From: Berghia stephanieae
Taxonomy: Eukaryota > Mollusca > Gastropoda > Nudibranchia > Aeolidiidae
Direction of reading: 5' to 3'
Length of the DNA stretch: 64,000 nt
Assembly: GCA_034508935.3 (NCBI GenBank)
Contig: CM067444.1
Span: 77,451,389 to 77,515,388, forward strand
The translations under genes were made by a program, and so were the position numbers. Positions 26,618-53,800 of the stretch are shown here, piece after piece (the stretch's first letter is position 1; each line of letters begins with the position of its first letter). The notes beneath the pieces were generated by a model that searched no databases, had not been told where the DNA came from, and saw nothing but the letters and a program-made list of their open reading frames with translations.

Positions 26618-27471
26618 TATGTATAGATATATAACACCAAAATATTAATACAATGCATAACAGAGAGATGATTTACAAGACAAAAAATGTCATCTCCCAA
26701 AAACCTAACTATACATTTGACTGTTTCCCTACCAGCCAAGGCCAGAACAAAACCAAGTAATCTCATTCCAAGACGAAGATACAAAGCATGTTGGAAAACA
26801 TATAGGGGGCTAGAAGACAGTAAGTACCTCCCTGCCCACTGTGGGAGGTCAGGAACTCCACCAGGCATTCCAAATACCTGCTTTGGCTGTACTAATGCTA
26901 TGTAGTAAAAAAAAAATAGTTGTGACTTTTGTGCCACTATATCAAAGCTGAATATACATTATCTCTCCATCTTTAGGGGTGGAAAGTACATTTATGAAAT
27001 GATCATGGGTGCAAGCAGTCAAGGTTTTTAAAAACTAAGCTATACCTACGCCCCATGTCATACCAATTACCCCCTCCTCCCCTAAATCACCCAATTATGT
27101 TCCCCCAGACAGATTATGTTTTTTTTTTGTTTTTTTTAAGGGTTTTACGGCGCTAGCAACATTAAGATCATATCAGCGCCAGTAAAAAGGTAGAAAATGG
27201 GATCGTAAAAAATTCTAGAATTAAAATTAAAGCACCCAAGAAAAGGTAAGACAAAGGGGAACTTGTTCAAATAGGAAACAGATATAGATTCCAAGAGCAC
27301 AATATCAAAGCACTTAGTTTGAGATCACCTAAAAGTCTCATCCAGACACAAGCACAGGTTCCAACGTAATATGTAAACAAAACAATACAGTGCATAACTG
27401 AGAGATGATTTACAAGGAAGAGAAATATCATCTCCCAAACTTTACATTTAACTGTTTCCCTCAAAGCTAGG

Positions 27472-30138
27472 CAGACCTGCCAACCTTCTCACCAGCAAAC
27501 CTGGGACCTGTGAGGCCAAAAACTGAGATTTTGCAGGCAAAACTGGGATTTTAATTTTCAAACCGAAAAAACTACCTTTTACAGCAAAATACATAATTTA
27601 TACTCACCAAAATACGAAGAATCCTATGTACATATTTACAAGCTGCATCACAGATGCAGCATTATTTCTGCAGGGAATCAGAGGTAGCACTCCTGATCTT
27701 TTTCAAGAGTGTATCCTCCAAGCCGACAGAGAAACACTTCCAGTCTTGAGCAAGCAGTTGAGTTTTCATCACCATCAATGATGATAGAGTCTCTGTTGAC
27801 ATTGCTGACCGAAACTCAGTATGGTTTTTGCGAACCAGTGAAAAAATTCGCTCACTGTCTGCATTTGAGTGGGGGATTGAAAGTACAGCCTCAGCCAATT
27901 TACATAGTAATGGAAATTTCTGCTCCCTGTCCATGGTCTCTAGCTGGCTGATACCATGCCACTGTCTGTCCACTGTTTTCTCCTCTGTAACATCCTCATC
28001 AAACTTCGTTATCCTGAATTTTGCAAATTCGCACAACAATTGATCTGTGTGTTCTGGAGGCACGATTCCAAACTTATCATTTAGAAATGAAACACTAGCC
28101 TCAGGAATTTTTGACTTTTCTCTAATGTTTAGCAACTGAGCATGCTTCAAAACGTCGTCGTCTAAAGGAAATTAAGACACAATGTATTTTAAAGAAGAGC
28201 TATAGAAATTTCTGACATCTTTAACAAACTCAACTTCATCCTACTTATCTATATTCTTCTCTGCCTTAAGAGTACACAAATAAGCCCTAGCATCACTGCC
28301 AATTTTCAGTTCCTCCCTCGGTACTTGATTTTTTCGAAGCCAGTGCTCAATCTGAAAAATGTTTGACTCACTTTCAATTGCTGATGTCTTCACAAATCGA
28401 ATTAATAGCTCTGTGAACAGGTCATGAAGACGTTGCATCATTACATGGATTTGAGGAGAGTCCTGTTGAAAAGCAAGGTTGCATGTTGTGAACAGTGGCA
28501 AGGCATCCCGCAGAAAGAGGCAATAGAGACGAGAAGTTGGACTGGTGAAAAATCTATTAACTCTTCTGATCCTGTCATTTTTACTGCTTTTTTGTTGTGA
28601 ATCGCTCAATGCATTAAATTCTGCAGTAAAGTAAAGTTTAAGTGGTTCCCATTGTTCAATTAGGCGAGTAACACAGTACAGGTATGCAGTGAGAGCCAAC
28701 GGGTCGCTCCGTGCTTTAAAATCTTATGCAGATTAACACCACAGTCGATCTGAAATCTCCTGAATTCCTTTTGTCTCTTGGTGCTTTATCTGAGAAATAA
28801 TATATGTCAATCAAAGTACCTTCAATGTCTTTACGTAATTCTTTACTTCCAGTTTTGGCTGCAAGGTGAAGTAGATGGCATGCACAACCATTCACATATA
28901 CTCCTGGTTGAAGATCCTTGATGAACTTCACAACACCTTTATGAACCCCCATCATCACTGAAGCATTGTCACTGCAGAATGAAATAACAATCTTCCAAGG
29001 AATAGAGAATTTTGTTAGTACCTTATTTAGCATCAGAAAAATATTCTCCCCAGTTGAATTCCCATTACATTCCACAACACTGAGCAATTGAGTCACGACA
29101 GCTCCTTTGACTCTGTCATAGAATCTCACAACAACAGGGTAGATCTGTGAAGACACTCCATCATGGCTTCCATCTGTCGCAAGACTGAATGGCTGTGTCT
29201 ATAGAGTAGTGACGAGGTTGGCAGAGTAATGCTGAGCTAAAGATTTTGTCAGTGCAGTAGCTTTTGTCCGTGCACAAGTGAACGACTGGGAAATTTTGGA
29301 ATCAGGGAACATAGTTTTAAACAATGGACCTGCGTGGTCAGAAATGGCGAACGGTATATTGTGTTCAATTAGAAAAAAAAACAAAAAGAAGCTCTGCACG
29401 TGGGACCTGCTTTTTAAACAAATCTTCCTCGAGTTTCTTGAAAAGAATGATGAAATAGGAGCTGACTTTGTAGATGATGCAGCTTCTGTATGTTTCTTGG
29501 TTGAAACATGGTTGGTCACATCATTTCTTCTTCCATGTGAAATGAGAAAGTCCGTTTTGCATGCCGTGCAATGCGCATGATGCTCACTCTTTTTCGACGA
29601 AATGATCGATGGAAATTCCATAGTGAAATCACTCCTGAATTTACACATGTTCTTTGGTTTTTTAGCTGGAGGTGCCATGATAGTTAAATATAAATAGAAA
29701 TTGAAGCCACAAAACAATAAAAACAACTTAAATATAAATCCACAATCGAAAATGAGTAGTGATCATGCCGAAATGGAACTGAAGTGAAATGGCGAAGTCA
29801 AGACAAGAAAATGAGACTCAATTCACTTCTGGCACTATTTATATTCTGTTCCGAAGACAGTCGAGCAGTTTAAAATATAGTATCAAAATGGAATAATCAA
29901 TATTCGCATAAGATTTATTAACAAAAATTGTACCGATACGGTATCGATTCCGTTATCAATAATCGATAACTTTGTAAATGCTCGTTGATTAGGAAAATAA
30001 AAAATTCGTTAAAAAAAATATTATATCAAGTACCGATACCCATCCATAAATCGGGACTTTAAAACCGTACACGGGACAGCGGGATTTGACCTTAAAAAAC
30101 GGGATGATCCCGGTTTTACCGGGACCATTGGCAGGTCC
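27472..30138 (-). mobile_element. hAT DNA transposon, broken
   Basis: Ends CAGACCTGCCAA and TTGGCAGGTCCG are inverted repeats. Both flanks keep GCTAGG, fitting an ~8-bp hAT target duplication in the host SINE. The element is 2.67 kb and encodes a transposase on the - strand. It is younger than the SINE copy it sits in. Confidence 0.85.
27662..29678 (-). pseudogene. hAT transposase with BED zinc finger, frame broken
   Basis: The start is MAPPAKKPKN at 29678. The BED-type finger is CTACKTDFLISHG..HVSTKKH. Then come catalytic-domain pieces SFCSDNASVMMGVHKG and VNGCACHLLHLAAK (CxxH), and the C-terminal dimerisation block IPHSNADSERIFSLVRKNH. The frame shifts or stops at least three times (near 29200, 28715 and 28200), so it is a pseudogene. 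The layout is that of ZBED/KIAA1586-like hAT transposases. Confidence 0.85.
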
Positions 30139-30509
30139 GGCTAGGGTATCCAGCAAGAGCCTGGACAAAACCAAGTGATCTAATTCCCAGATAAAGACAG
30201 AAAGCATGTTGGAAAACAGATATAGGGGGATAGAGAACACAGTAAGTGCCTCCCTGCCCACCATGGGAGGTAAGGAACCCCACACATCTCCCAGACAGAT
30301 AAAAAAGTGACAAAATACAAGCAGACCATCATTTGGAAGTTTGAAAATATTGGTATGTGGCAGATACTAGCAAGTTTGTTTAAAAATATGTGAAAATTTT
30401 AAAAACAAAAACTGACACACCAAATAAAAAGTGCTTTGATACTGCAGAAACGTTCAAATAATACAATTTATTTACATCATAATAACACACTTAAGCAACG
30501 AATAACACA

Positions 30510-31026
30510 TGTTTTGTTTTTTTGTTTTGTTTTGAAGGGTTTTATGGTGCTTGCAACACATTAAGGTCATATCAGCGCCAGTAAAAAGGAAGAAAATGGG
30601 ATAGTAAAAAGTTCTAGAATTACAATTAAAGCACAAAAGAAAAGGTATGACAAAGGGGAATTGGTTCAAATAGGGAACAGATATAGATTCCAAGAGCACA
30701 CCGTCAAAGTACTTAGTTTTTGTGATCACCTAAAAGTCTCATCCAGACACAAGCACAGGTCTCAACTAAGAGGATTACACTCAAATGTTTATCAATCATA
30801 TACTATAATATGTAAACTAAACATAATACAATGCATAACAGAGAGATGATTTACAAGGAAAAAAATATCATCTCCCAAAACTATAACTATACATTCGACT
30901 GTTTCCCTCCCAGCCAAGATCAGGACAAAACTAAGTAATCTCATTCCAAGAAAATGACAGGAAACAATTGGAAAACGGATATGGGGGGATAGAAGACACA
31001 GCATGTACCTCCCTGCCCACTATGGG
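30510..31026 (-). mobile_element. SINE-like family C, copy 6, with 13-bp target duplication
   Basis: AACGAATAACACA occurs at 30497-30509 and again at 31027-31039, directly bordering the element. This fixes the full length at 517 bp and shows insertion by target-primed reverse transcription. The A-rich tail is at the 30510 end. Confidence 0.92.
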
Positions 31027-31139
31027 AACGAATAACACAGATTAATGAAGTACATAATAGTTGTATGTTCAGACATAATTATATAGTAAATTCTCACCAA
31101 CATTTTTGGTTAATCAATTTGTTTACACATGGTCATGGA

Positions 31140-31400
31140 GGTCGTGATAGTTCAACTCGCGGAGTACTTGCTTCACAAGCAAAGGGATGAGTTTTGGGCC
31201 CAAGCGTAGTCAAGGTTTTTATCGGACTACTTTTTCCATGTAGAAATGATTGGGAAACTGGGATTGTTTCATCTGGTGGAAAATACTTTGATATAACCTA
31301 CTTTTAATCCAATAGGGTAGCAAGCATACATTGCTATTTGACACTAACTGAAAATCTGGGATAAAATCAAACTCCACAGGTTGTATGGTTAGGTTAAACT
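31140..31400 (+). mobile_element. tRNA-derived SINE family B, copy 3 (diverged)
   Basis: Family body: GGTGGAAAATACTTTGATA, GGGTAGCAAGCATACATTGC, ATCTGGGATAAAATCAAACTC. The head is decayed. Confidence 0.65.
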
Positions 31401-31549
31401 AGTTTGTTTTCACACAATTTACTCTTTAAAGCATTTTCTTTGAATGCATTGATATCATTTTGTGACAGAATGACCAATGAATGATATAAATTGACAAGCA
31501 GATAAAATAATATCGAAGAAGAAGAAGAAGAGGAGATTACGCCTACTTA

Positions 31550-32060
31550 AATAATGATTCGCAGCAATAAAATTGGGGCATTTAGCATAAAAGAAATTGA
31601 TAGAATTAACAGAGTACCTAGATCAAACTTAAAAGCACCAAAGAAAAAAATTGAATAAGACAATCGGGTAAGATTTGAGACAGATCAGAAGTATATAAAT
31701 CCAAGGGCAATCTATTCTTGTGTCAAGCCTAAAAGAACCTAGAAGTTCCACACTGATACTGCTAAAGGATCTTCTCCAAGAGGGATACACAACCCCCCCC
31801 CCCCCCCTACAAAAACTCACGATATTTAAAAACCTAAAAAAACAGTGTGAGTGAGAGATGCTTTATCAGGGAAAAAACATCATCTCTCACAAAAAGATGT
31901 TCATTTGATTGATTCCCTTTCAGCAAGAGACTCCAGGCAGGGCTCAAGACAAAACCAAATGGTTTCAATTGAGAACATGGACACAAAGCTCCATAACGAG
32001 GACAAATGATGAAGGAGAATAGAAGAGATTGTGATACTGTGGACTGATGTAGATTACATC
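31550..32060 (-). mobile_element. SINE-like family C, copy 7, old and diverged
   Basis: Family landmarks survive in order: AAAGCACCAAAGAAA, CAGAAGTATATAAATCCAAG, GAGAGATGCTTTATCAGG, CATCATCTCTCACA and CAAGACAAAACCAAATGG. A C-run lies at 31793-31807. Confidence 0.7.
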
Positions 32061-32281
32061 ACTCCAGAGGTTGCTGACCGCTGACATTGACCTTCCAAAG
32101 GGGGATTCCACCCACAGGAATCTGTGAGTCCTTTATCAAGGAGAGAAATTGGCAAAGTAAACAGTAAAAAAGAAGCAATTTTGTTTGGTTTTGTGATATT
32201 ATGGTAATTAGCACTTTCGATTATCAATATTTAAAACAATTCTTTTTTTTAAATAGCAAGGATTTAAAAAATCATACATTA

Positions 32282-32715
32282 TTACAGCTAAAGCACCCAA
32301 GAAAAGGTAAGACAAAGGGGAATGGGTTCAAATAGGAAACAGATGTAGATTCCAAGAGCAATTCAAAGTACTTAGTTTGAGATCACACAAATGTCTCATC
32401 CAGACACAAGCACAGGTCCACACTAAGAATACACTCAAATGTTTACAAATCATACATAATACGTAAAAAAAACATTATACAGTACATAACAGAGAGATGA
32501 TTTACAAGGTAAAAAAATATTATATCATCTCCCAAAACTAACTATACATTTGACTGTTTTCCTCTCAACCAGGGTACCCAGCCAGGACCAGGACAAAACC
32601 AAGAAATCTCATTCCAAGACAAAGACAGAAAGCATGTTGGAAAACGGGTACAGGGGAATAGAAGACTTAGTAAGTACCTCCCTGCCCACTATGGGAGGTC
32701 AGGAACCCCACCCAG
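32282..32715 (-). mobile_element. SINE-like family C, copy 8, lacking the tail
   Basis: Starts inside the family at AGCTAAAGCACCCAAG and runs through the head GGGAGGTCAGGAACCCCACC. The 3' hairpin and A-rich tail are missing. Confidence 0.8.
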
Positions 32716-35314
32716 ATAAAATACTTAATAAAATAATAACATAACAATTATGTGTTTAAAAAAAATAAATATAAAGACAATAATTGAAACAAATACCAAA
32801 ACAAGTTCAAAATATTTGAGAAAAATAATTATAACACAAATCTTATTGTTGGCATAATTAATGACCACAAGACACAGGATAAAATAGAATATATATCAGG
32901 GCGGTGACATGATGCAATTAATTAATCATATATCATAGATACATCGCATCTAAAAGATAGACAATACAAAGACCCATTATGTCAAAAATAGAATAAAGAA
33001 ATTTTAAACTTCAAATTAAAAATATCCAAAAACTGGCATTGTTGATTTCGTCAAATTATTTGTGGCAGATCCCATTTTGTACCACCTGACTATATATAAA
33101 GAATTTACTACATATCAATTTTGTCCAGGCACCCCCTTATAATTTGCTCAATAAACATAGTAATAACTTCTCCTCTAATGAAGAGAACAGTATCAGTAAT
33201 GTGATTAAAACTATAGTGAAGGATCATATCTATAGGATCATATCTCTGTTATTACTCTCTTGATGAGAATGCCTAAAAAATTATTTGCAAGGAGATAATG
33301 AGAGAAACTCTTTGAAATAATCCAGACTCACTGCCAAGGTGTTAACTCAACACATACAGGGATCGGTAATGCGTAAACGATAGCCAGAATTTCATCTTCT
33401 GTTGTTACCTACTCCTTTGAGAACTGGGTGATTGTAATGTGTAATGTCATAACCAGTTATGAACTAACCCGAGTGGCATTATATATTTTGTCTCGTTTTT
33501 GATATGTTACCAAAGAACAGTTTTTCTACAACAAGCCATTGAAAGTTGAAAGTATAAATTTATCAATTAAGGCCAACTTAAACTGTAAGTAAATGTCCCC
33601 CACTATGTGTTTTTGAGAAATTTAACAGCAATTGCAACACATATGGAAGATTATCATTTGATCAACTTGGAGTAGACATGAAGCCAACTGATAAAGGTTT
33701 AATCACTGATTGCTACACTCTTGGGTCAAGAAGTGTAAGAATATAGTATGATAAGTGGGTCAGCTCATATCAGAAGTACAAGTGAAGATATTAAATAGAT
33801 ACATAGTGCAGTGATGATAATAGCAATTTGTCAAAAAGGAGGAAAATATCTCGGTCTATAGATCAAACACAAGCAAAGTGTAAAAATGACAGGAACATAG
33901 TTTTGTATTATGTAATATATTACTACTACTTGTGTAAATCCATTGTTATATTTGACATAAATTTACTTTTTGCAAATATTTAATGAAATGTCCTTTCCAC
34001 ATAACATTTTGAAGGCCTACGATATTATTCAAATATAAGGCCAGAAAGTGTTGTTTTGTTTTGATTTTTACTTTATAAAGCAGGTTACAACATCTTTGTT
34101 ACCGAAACCTAGTGCAGCTTATAAATACAACCCAAGAATATCTCTGGCCCGACGTCATAAAAAAAGGAACCATCACCAAATTTCACGAGACTGAGCACAG
34201 GTGTCAAAAATGACATAAGACATAATGGTGATTTTGTAGTTTTGAGGAAAATGTTTGACACGGCAATTCAGCAGAAAATTTCTAAGAAATTCCCAAAATC
34301 CCGGAATTCCACGGATCGGCGGAAGATTATCATCACTGATAGTGAGAGGCTACTCACCCTGACAATAGTACAGAATCTCTTCATCAAAAGTATATCGATA
34401 ACTTCGATTATAAACCATTCAATTGAGAAAACCCAACAATGCAAGAGATTTCAAAAACTAAAATGGACATGAACAGTTCCATCACATGTCAAAATAAGCA
34501 TTTTTATTAGATAGTTTTATCCAAGATTTGTAGACATCGTTCATATTTTTAAAATATAATAAACAAATATATTAATTGATTAAATTAGAAAGAGCCAATA
34601 TCCACCTAACACGTTCAATGTTGCTTTATAAGACATAGTTAACATAAGAATTTTAAGAAAATTAAATGTTACAATTGTAGATAACTATAAGTTATGCTGA
34701 TACAAATGGAATACGAAGAATGCAGTTTTTTAAAATTTAAGGAAAAGTTAGATTAAAATATTCTGAAATTAGTTTAAGACTTGAAGCACTCAATATTATG
34801 AGCACTTCCAGTCTGATGGCGATGTAAAGTAAAATGCAAGTTCTAAGAATTTTGTCATAAGTGGTGTGTCGTGAGGAGTGGAGAACCCGAGGTGGCCTGT
34901 ACTCGAATACAAATATATCGTGGTGTTAAGCCATGAATACATTTGAAACTTAAGGAGGCCATCCTAAACTCAACTCTGTTCTCGACAGGCAACTAATGTA
35001 GCTGTTTCAAACAGCTTGGTTTCGGGTTTATGAAATTTTTTGAGGAATGATCTTAGCCTAAAATCAGAAAGCTGAACATTCTGGGAGTTTGCAGCCCAAG
35101 TCATCAATCATCATCAATGTACTCGAATGGTTGTCAAACTGAAGATATTTGATATAATATAGAGAGCTGATTTACAGAAACACGACAATAGGTATTTTGT
35201 TTTTTTTAAATAATCACTTACAGAAGAAAAAATTCTTTTTCCTTTTCAAAACATAACAGCACTTGCAATATTTCATTGTCACAAGCAGTGCATAGGATTT
35301 CATATGGTTCTATC
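32716..35314. other. 3' flank of the BIR gene; no gene seen
   Basis: AT-rich and mostly unrecognised. On the - strand an AATAAA lies at about 34503-34508 and could end the BIR transcript, giving ~0.8 kb of 3' UTR. The stretch 34870-35150 may be an old LINE piece, not called. Confidence 0.4.
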
Positions 35315-49321
<14,007 letters not shown>

Positions 49322-49499
49322 ATTACATATCATATAGAGATAAACTAAATGACATGTTTGACCATCTGCCCTTTGAGCTGGATTCTTTTGTCTGTGGAGA
49401 AAAAATGACAATCAAGAATGTTTAAGTTAAAGGTCGACATCAAACTTTATTCTAGGCAATCTCTGATGATAACAACACTGATAATAATTATAAAATATA

Positions 49500-49725
49500 T
49501 AAAATAAAATAAAATTCCCTTTATTCATCCCATAGGGGAAATTTTTTTTCTAGGGTCTATTCCAAGGGAAGACTGGAATAACCCAGGCGTCAGCCGCAGT
49601 GCAGCGCCACAAATTGAGCTAGGGCAAGGTGGCTTGCTCAAGGCCACACAGCGCAGTGGCAGGTGATCGAACTTGATATATTTCGGGTACGAAGCAAAGA
49701 CCGTACCGCTGAACCATGCTGCCCC
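49500..49725 (-). mobile_element. tRNA-derived SINE family E, copy 2
   Basis: The - strand begins GGGGCAGCATGGTTCAGCGG (A box), has AAGTTCGATCACC (B box), then TTGAGCAAGCCACCTTGCC, and ends in a TAAAATAAAATA-type tail. It lies just upstream of the first BIR coding exon. Confidence 0.85.
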
Positions 49726-49794
49726 ATGACATCAGAGATGATAATGTCAATGCTGGTGACGGTAATGAAGAAGAAATAAGAGCTTGAGTTTGTT

Positions 49795-50265
49795 TTTAGG
49801 GTTGTACTGCACTTGCTACACTTTTAGGTCAATTAAGTGAAAAGGAAAATGATAAGGAAAGGGTTAGAGATCTGAAGTTCAGAGCACCAAAGAGAAGTAT
49901 GGCAAAGAGGACTGGCTCAAATTGAGAACAACAAGCTCCACAAGCAATCCATCAATGTGCTTATTTTAACATTACCTAAATGTCCCATCCAGACACAAGA
50001 ATAGGACCCCGCTATGAAGGAAACTCAAATGTTTACAAACATATTCAAACTAAAAACAATAATTGCACATACCAGAGAGATGATTTACACAGAAAAAACA
50101 TCTCTCAAACAAAGGAACTACACATTTGACTGCCTCCCTCTCAGCTACAGATCCCTGCCAGGGCCAGGACCATGACAAAACCAAGTTATTTCAATCCAGA
50201 ACAAAGGCAGAGAACAAACAAAAGACCTCTGCTCACCACGGGAGGCCAGAAGACCCTGCCCTAGA
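49795..50265 (-). mobile_element. SINE-like family C, copy 12, old
   Basis: Family landmarks in order: AGGGTTGTACTGCACTTGC, AGAGCACCAAAGAGAAG, CCCATCCAGACACAAG, GAGAGATGATTTACAC, CCAGGACCATGACAAAACC. Confidence 0.75.
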
Positions 50266-50596
50266 AATAGCAAATACGCAACTGTGTATAAAATGATGAT
50301 AATAAAAGGGGAAGTGATGAAGCAACAATAAATAATCTTATAATAGAGAAGTGCACCTTAAAAGACAAAAGAACCCAGAGTCGAACTATGTAATACTTCC
50401 ATTATTCATAAAATCTAAATCACAAGATTTTCCTTCAATTTGGAATGAATGTGTAAATGAAAGAATATAACAATGGAAATAATTTTACCAGACATGGGCT
50501 GAAAAATTGATTCATTACTTTTTGGATAGAACATGTTTGAATAGCGTTAACAATGACAACAAAAACACAAACAACAACAACAATAATAATAATAAT

Positions 50597-50825
50597 TGTT
50601 GATTGGTTCTATAAGAATACGTAACACCTTTTACTCTAAGACATCATTACATACAATTATATAACAACTTCCGTTTCTATACCTCGCTCTCACTCACTCT
50701 CTTCTCAAGCCATCAATACTCATCACGATCATCACTCATTACTTTATCATTTATTAATAAAGTTATATCTTTTCATTCGGCTCGTCAATGTTATTCATTG
50801 TCTTTGGTTATGTTCCCAATCATCA
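50597..50825 (+). repeat. 5' LTR of the Ty3/gypsy element
   Basis: 229 bp, begins TGTTG and ends CATCA. It matches 55210-55438 by eye over its full length. A TATTAATAAAGTTATATC stretch near its end may serve as polyadenylation signal. A primer-binding-like TGGTGGCAGCGG follows it directly. Confidence 0.95.
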
Positions 50826-53800
50826 TGGTGGCAGCGGCGTAAAGAACTCCACTCGTCCTGTGAGTTAACAACGAAAACAATTAATTGTTATTCTATCAAG
50901 TTCATCATTATCTCCGGGGAATCCCCCCGCATGGCATTTTCTCACTCTCAAGGGCAATAACTCTTGGAAATCAGAATTAATCGCTCCTAAGTGACATTCT
51001 CGCCAAAATTTCTATCCAAGGGAAATAACCAACTAAATTATCACAATCACTTTTTTTTTTTTGAAAGAGTTGCATCCCTGCAATTATGGCAACTTCGAGA
51101 TCAACAATGTCGATTCCTCCGCCAAGACCACTCAACATGGAAGGCAACTTAACTTCGAATTGACGACAATTCTCTCGTGACTGGACTAATTTTGAAATCG
51201 CTACTGGGCTAGAAAAAGGGGATGACAGAATACGATCTGCTACACTCCTATCTTGCATCGGACGAGCAGCTATGAATATTTACGATGGCTTCAATTTCGA
51301 AGGAAAGGAAGAAACGTTCGACAATATTACTGAAAAATTTAAGCTTTTCTGTGTGGGGAAAACTAATGAAAGTTATGAGAGATATATTTTCAACTCCCGA
51401 CAACAAGGACAGGAAGAATCGTTTGAAATGTACCTCTCAGAGCTGAGAAAACTGATAAAATCTTGTAATTACGGCACTATTGAAGATAGCCTTCTCCGTG
51501 ACAAAATCATAATTGGAATCAAATGTGAGGAAACAAGAAATAACCTGCTACAACAACAAGACCTTACACTACAAAAAGCAATTGATACTTGTCGTACGCA
51601 TGAAACAGCCAAAACACAACTACAGAACATGACACTACAAGATCACACCATACAGAAGGTACATCAAAGCAACCATTACTCATCGTCTCGACATTCTCTT
51701 AGAAAACCTCAATCTTCTCATTCAAAACCTCAATTTCTTCAGCAACGGCATCGATCTTCTCACTCTCACTCTCACCAAAAACAACAATCCTCTACACAAT
51801 GGATACACTGTTGCAAATTCTGTGGCAAAAGTCACGAGCGAATCAAAGAAAAATGTCCAGCTTGGAATAAAACATGCAAGAGCTGCAACAGAATGAATCA
51901 TTTTTCATCAAAATGCTCTCGCATTCATACGATTCAGAACGAACATAACACCTCATACTCAGACGAAGATGATAACAATTATGTTATGAAGCTGGGTACA
52001 ACAGCAATATCAGCTAGTATGATCGTTAACTTCAAAAAAGTTAAATTCCAACTTGATACTGGTGCGGACGTAAACACCATAGAGAGGAAATATGTGTTTT
52101 CACAACAGATCAAACCAACACGTAAAACATGATCATATGGAACAAAGAGAAACTATCTCCTATCGGTGAGGCAGAAATCAAAACTAAAAATCCAAAAACT
52201 GGAAAAATGACAAACATCACTAACTCTGTTGAAAGATGGATTCAACAATCTGTTAGGATTGAATACTCTCAAAGAATTGAACCTCATCAAAATCGAACAT
52301 GAAAATTTCATTGCTAATGTAAATGACAGCACAAATGATCAAGTGGACATCGGTGACCTTGGTACTGCTGTACTTCATATCGACGAAAACATTAAACCAA
52401 GAACACTTCCATGCCGAAATGTACCACTCGCATTGAAAGCAAAAGTCAAAAACGAACTGGACAGATTGACAGAACGGGGCATAATTGAGCCTATCACTAA
52501 ACCCACTGCATGGGTCAACCAAATGGCTGTGGTTGAAAAGAAAAACGGCAAAATAAGAATATGTTTAGACCCTCAACAGCTAAACAAAGCACTCAAGCGG
52601 GAACATTACAAAATGCCGACACTCGATGACATACTTCCGAATCTCAACAACGCCAAAATTTTCAGCAAATTTGACGTCAAAGAAGCGTTTCATCATGTAA
52701 AACTTGATGAGGAATCCTCAGAACTCACCACAATGATTACACCATTTGGCAGATATCGTTGGCGTAGACTACCTTTTGGTCTATCTGTAAGCAGCGAAAT
52801 ATTTCAACAACGGCTAAACGAGGCTATCGAAGGCCTATCAGGCTGCACGAACGTTGCTGACGACATTCTCATATTTGGATCATCTGTCACAGAACACGAC
52901 AACAACGTAAAAGCATTGAAACTTAGATGCAAAGAGAAGCGAATCAGATTGAATGATGAAAAAGCTTGCATCCAGCAATCAGAAATACAATTCTTAGGAC
53001 ACGTCATTAATGGAAACGGCGTTAGGCCAGATCCTCAAAAAGTAAAAGCAATTACTGAAATGCCAGCTCCTAACGATGTACAAGGCATTCGACGTTTTTG
53101 TGGACTTTACAGTACCTTGCACGGTACATCCCTAACTTGTCTTCAAGTGCAGAACCACTTCGTTCACTCACCCACAAAGACACTCCTTTCAACTGGTCCG
53201 ATACTTGTCAAAACGCTTTCAACGAAATAAAAGACAAGATCGCAACTGCTACTTATCTCGCATACTTCGATCAGAAGGAACAACTCTACCTACAAGTCGA
53301 CAGTAGTGGTGACGGTTTAGGTGCTGCTCTCATTCAGCGCGGTCAACCAATAGAATTTGCTTCACGTGCTCTCACTAATTCGCAAAAGAAATGGGCTCAA
53401 ATCGAAAAGGAAACACTCGCCATAGTATTCGCCCTGGAACGTTTTCACCAATACCCCTACGGCCGACCAATAATCATACAAAACGATCACAAACCTCTCG
53501 AACATATCCTCTCAAAACCTCTTGGCGAAGCCCCAAAACGATTACAAAACTTGATGATGAGAATTAACAAATACAACATCAAATTCAAATTTGTTCCTGG
53601 ATCACAGCTAAAATTAGCAGATACTCTCAGTCGTGCATTCTTGAAGGACAGTGCAGAAATAGAAGAACACTATATTAATGCTATTGAAATCCGCGACATA
53701 ACTCTGGATAATATAAGATCAGAAACTCAAAAAGACAATTCTCTCCAAACGTTGACAAAATATGTTCAAAGCGGATGGCCAAAAATAAATGAATTACTTC

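Larger units (their letters stand above)
25441..26885 (-). mobile_element. SINE-like family C, copy 4, split by a pogo-like insertion
   Basis: The tail part is 25441-25680 and the head part about 26620-26885. The 935-bp pogo-like element at 25683-26617 separates them. Confidence 0.8.
27119..30283 (-). mobile_element. SINE-like family C, copy 5, split by a hAT transposon
   Basis: The tail half is 27119-27471 and the head half 30139-30283. The hAT element between them accounts for the gap. Confidence 0.8.

Noticed and set aside
34870-35150. Possible old LINE coding remnant
   Set aside because: Vague resemblance to LINE 3' coding sequence, with no motif I could defend.
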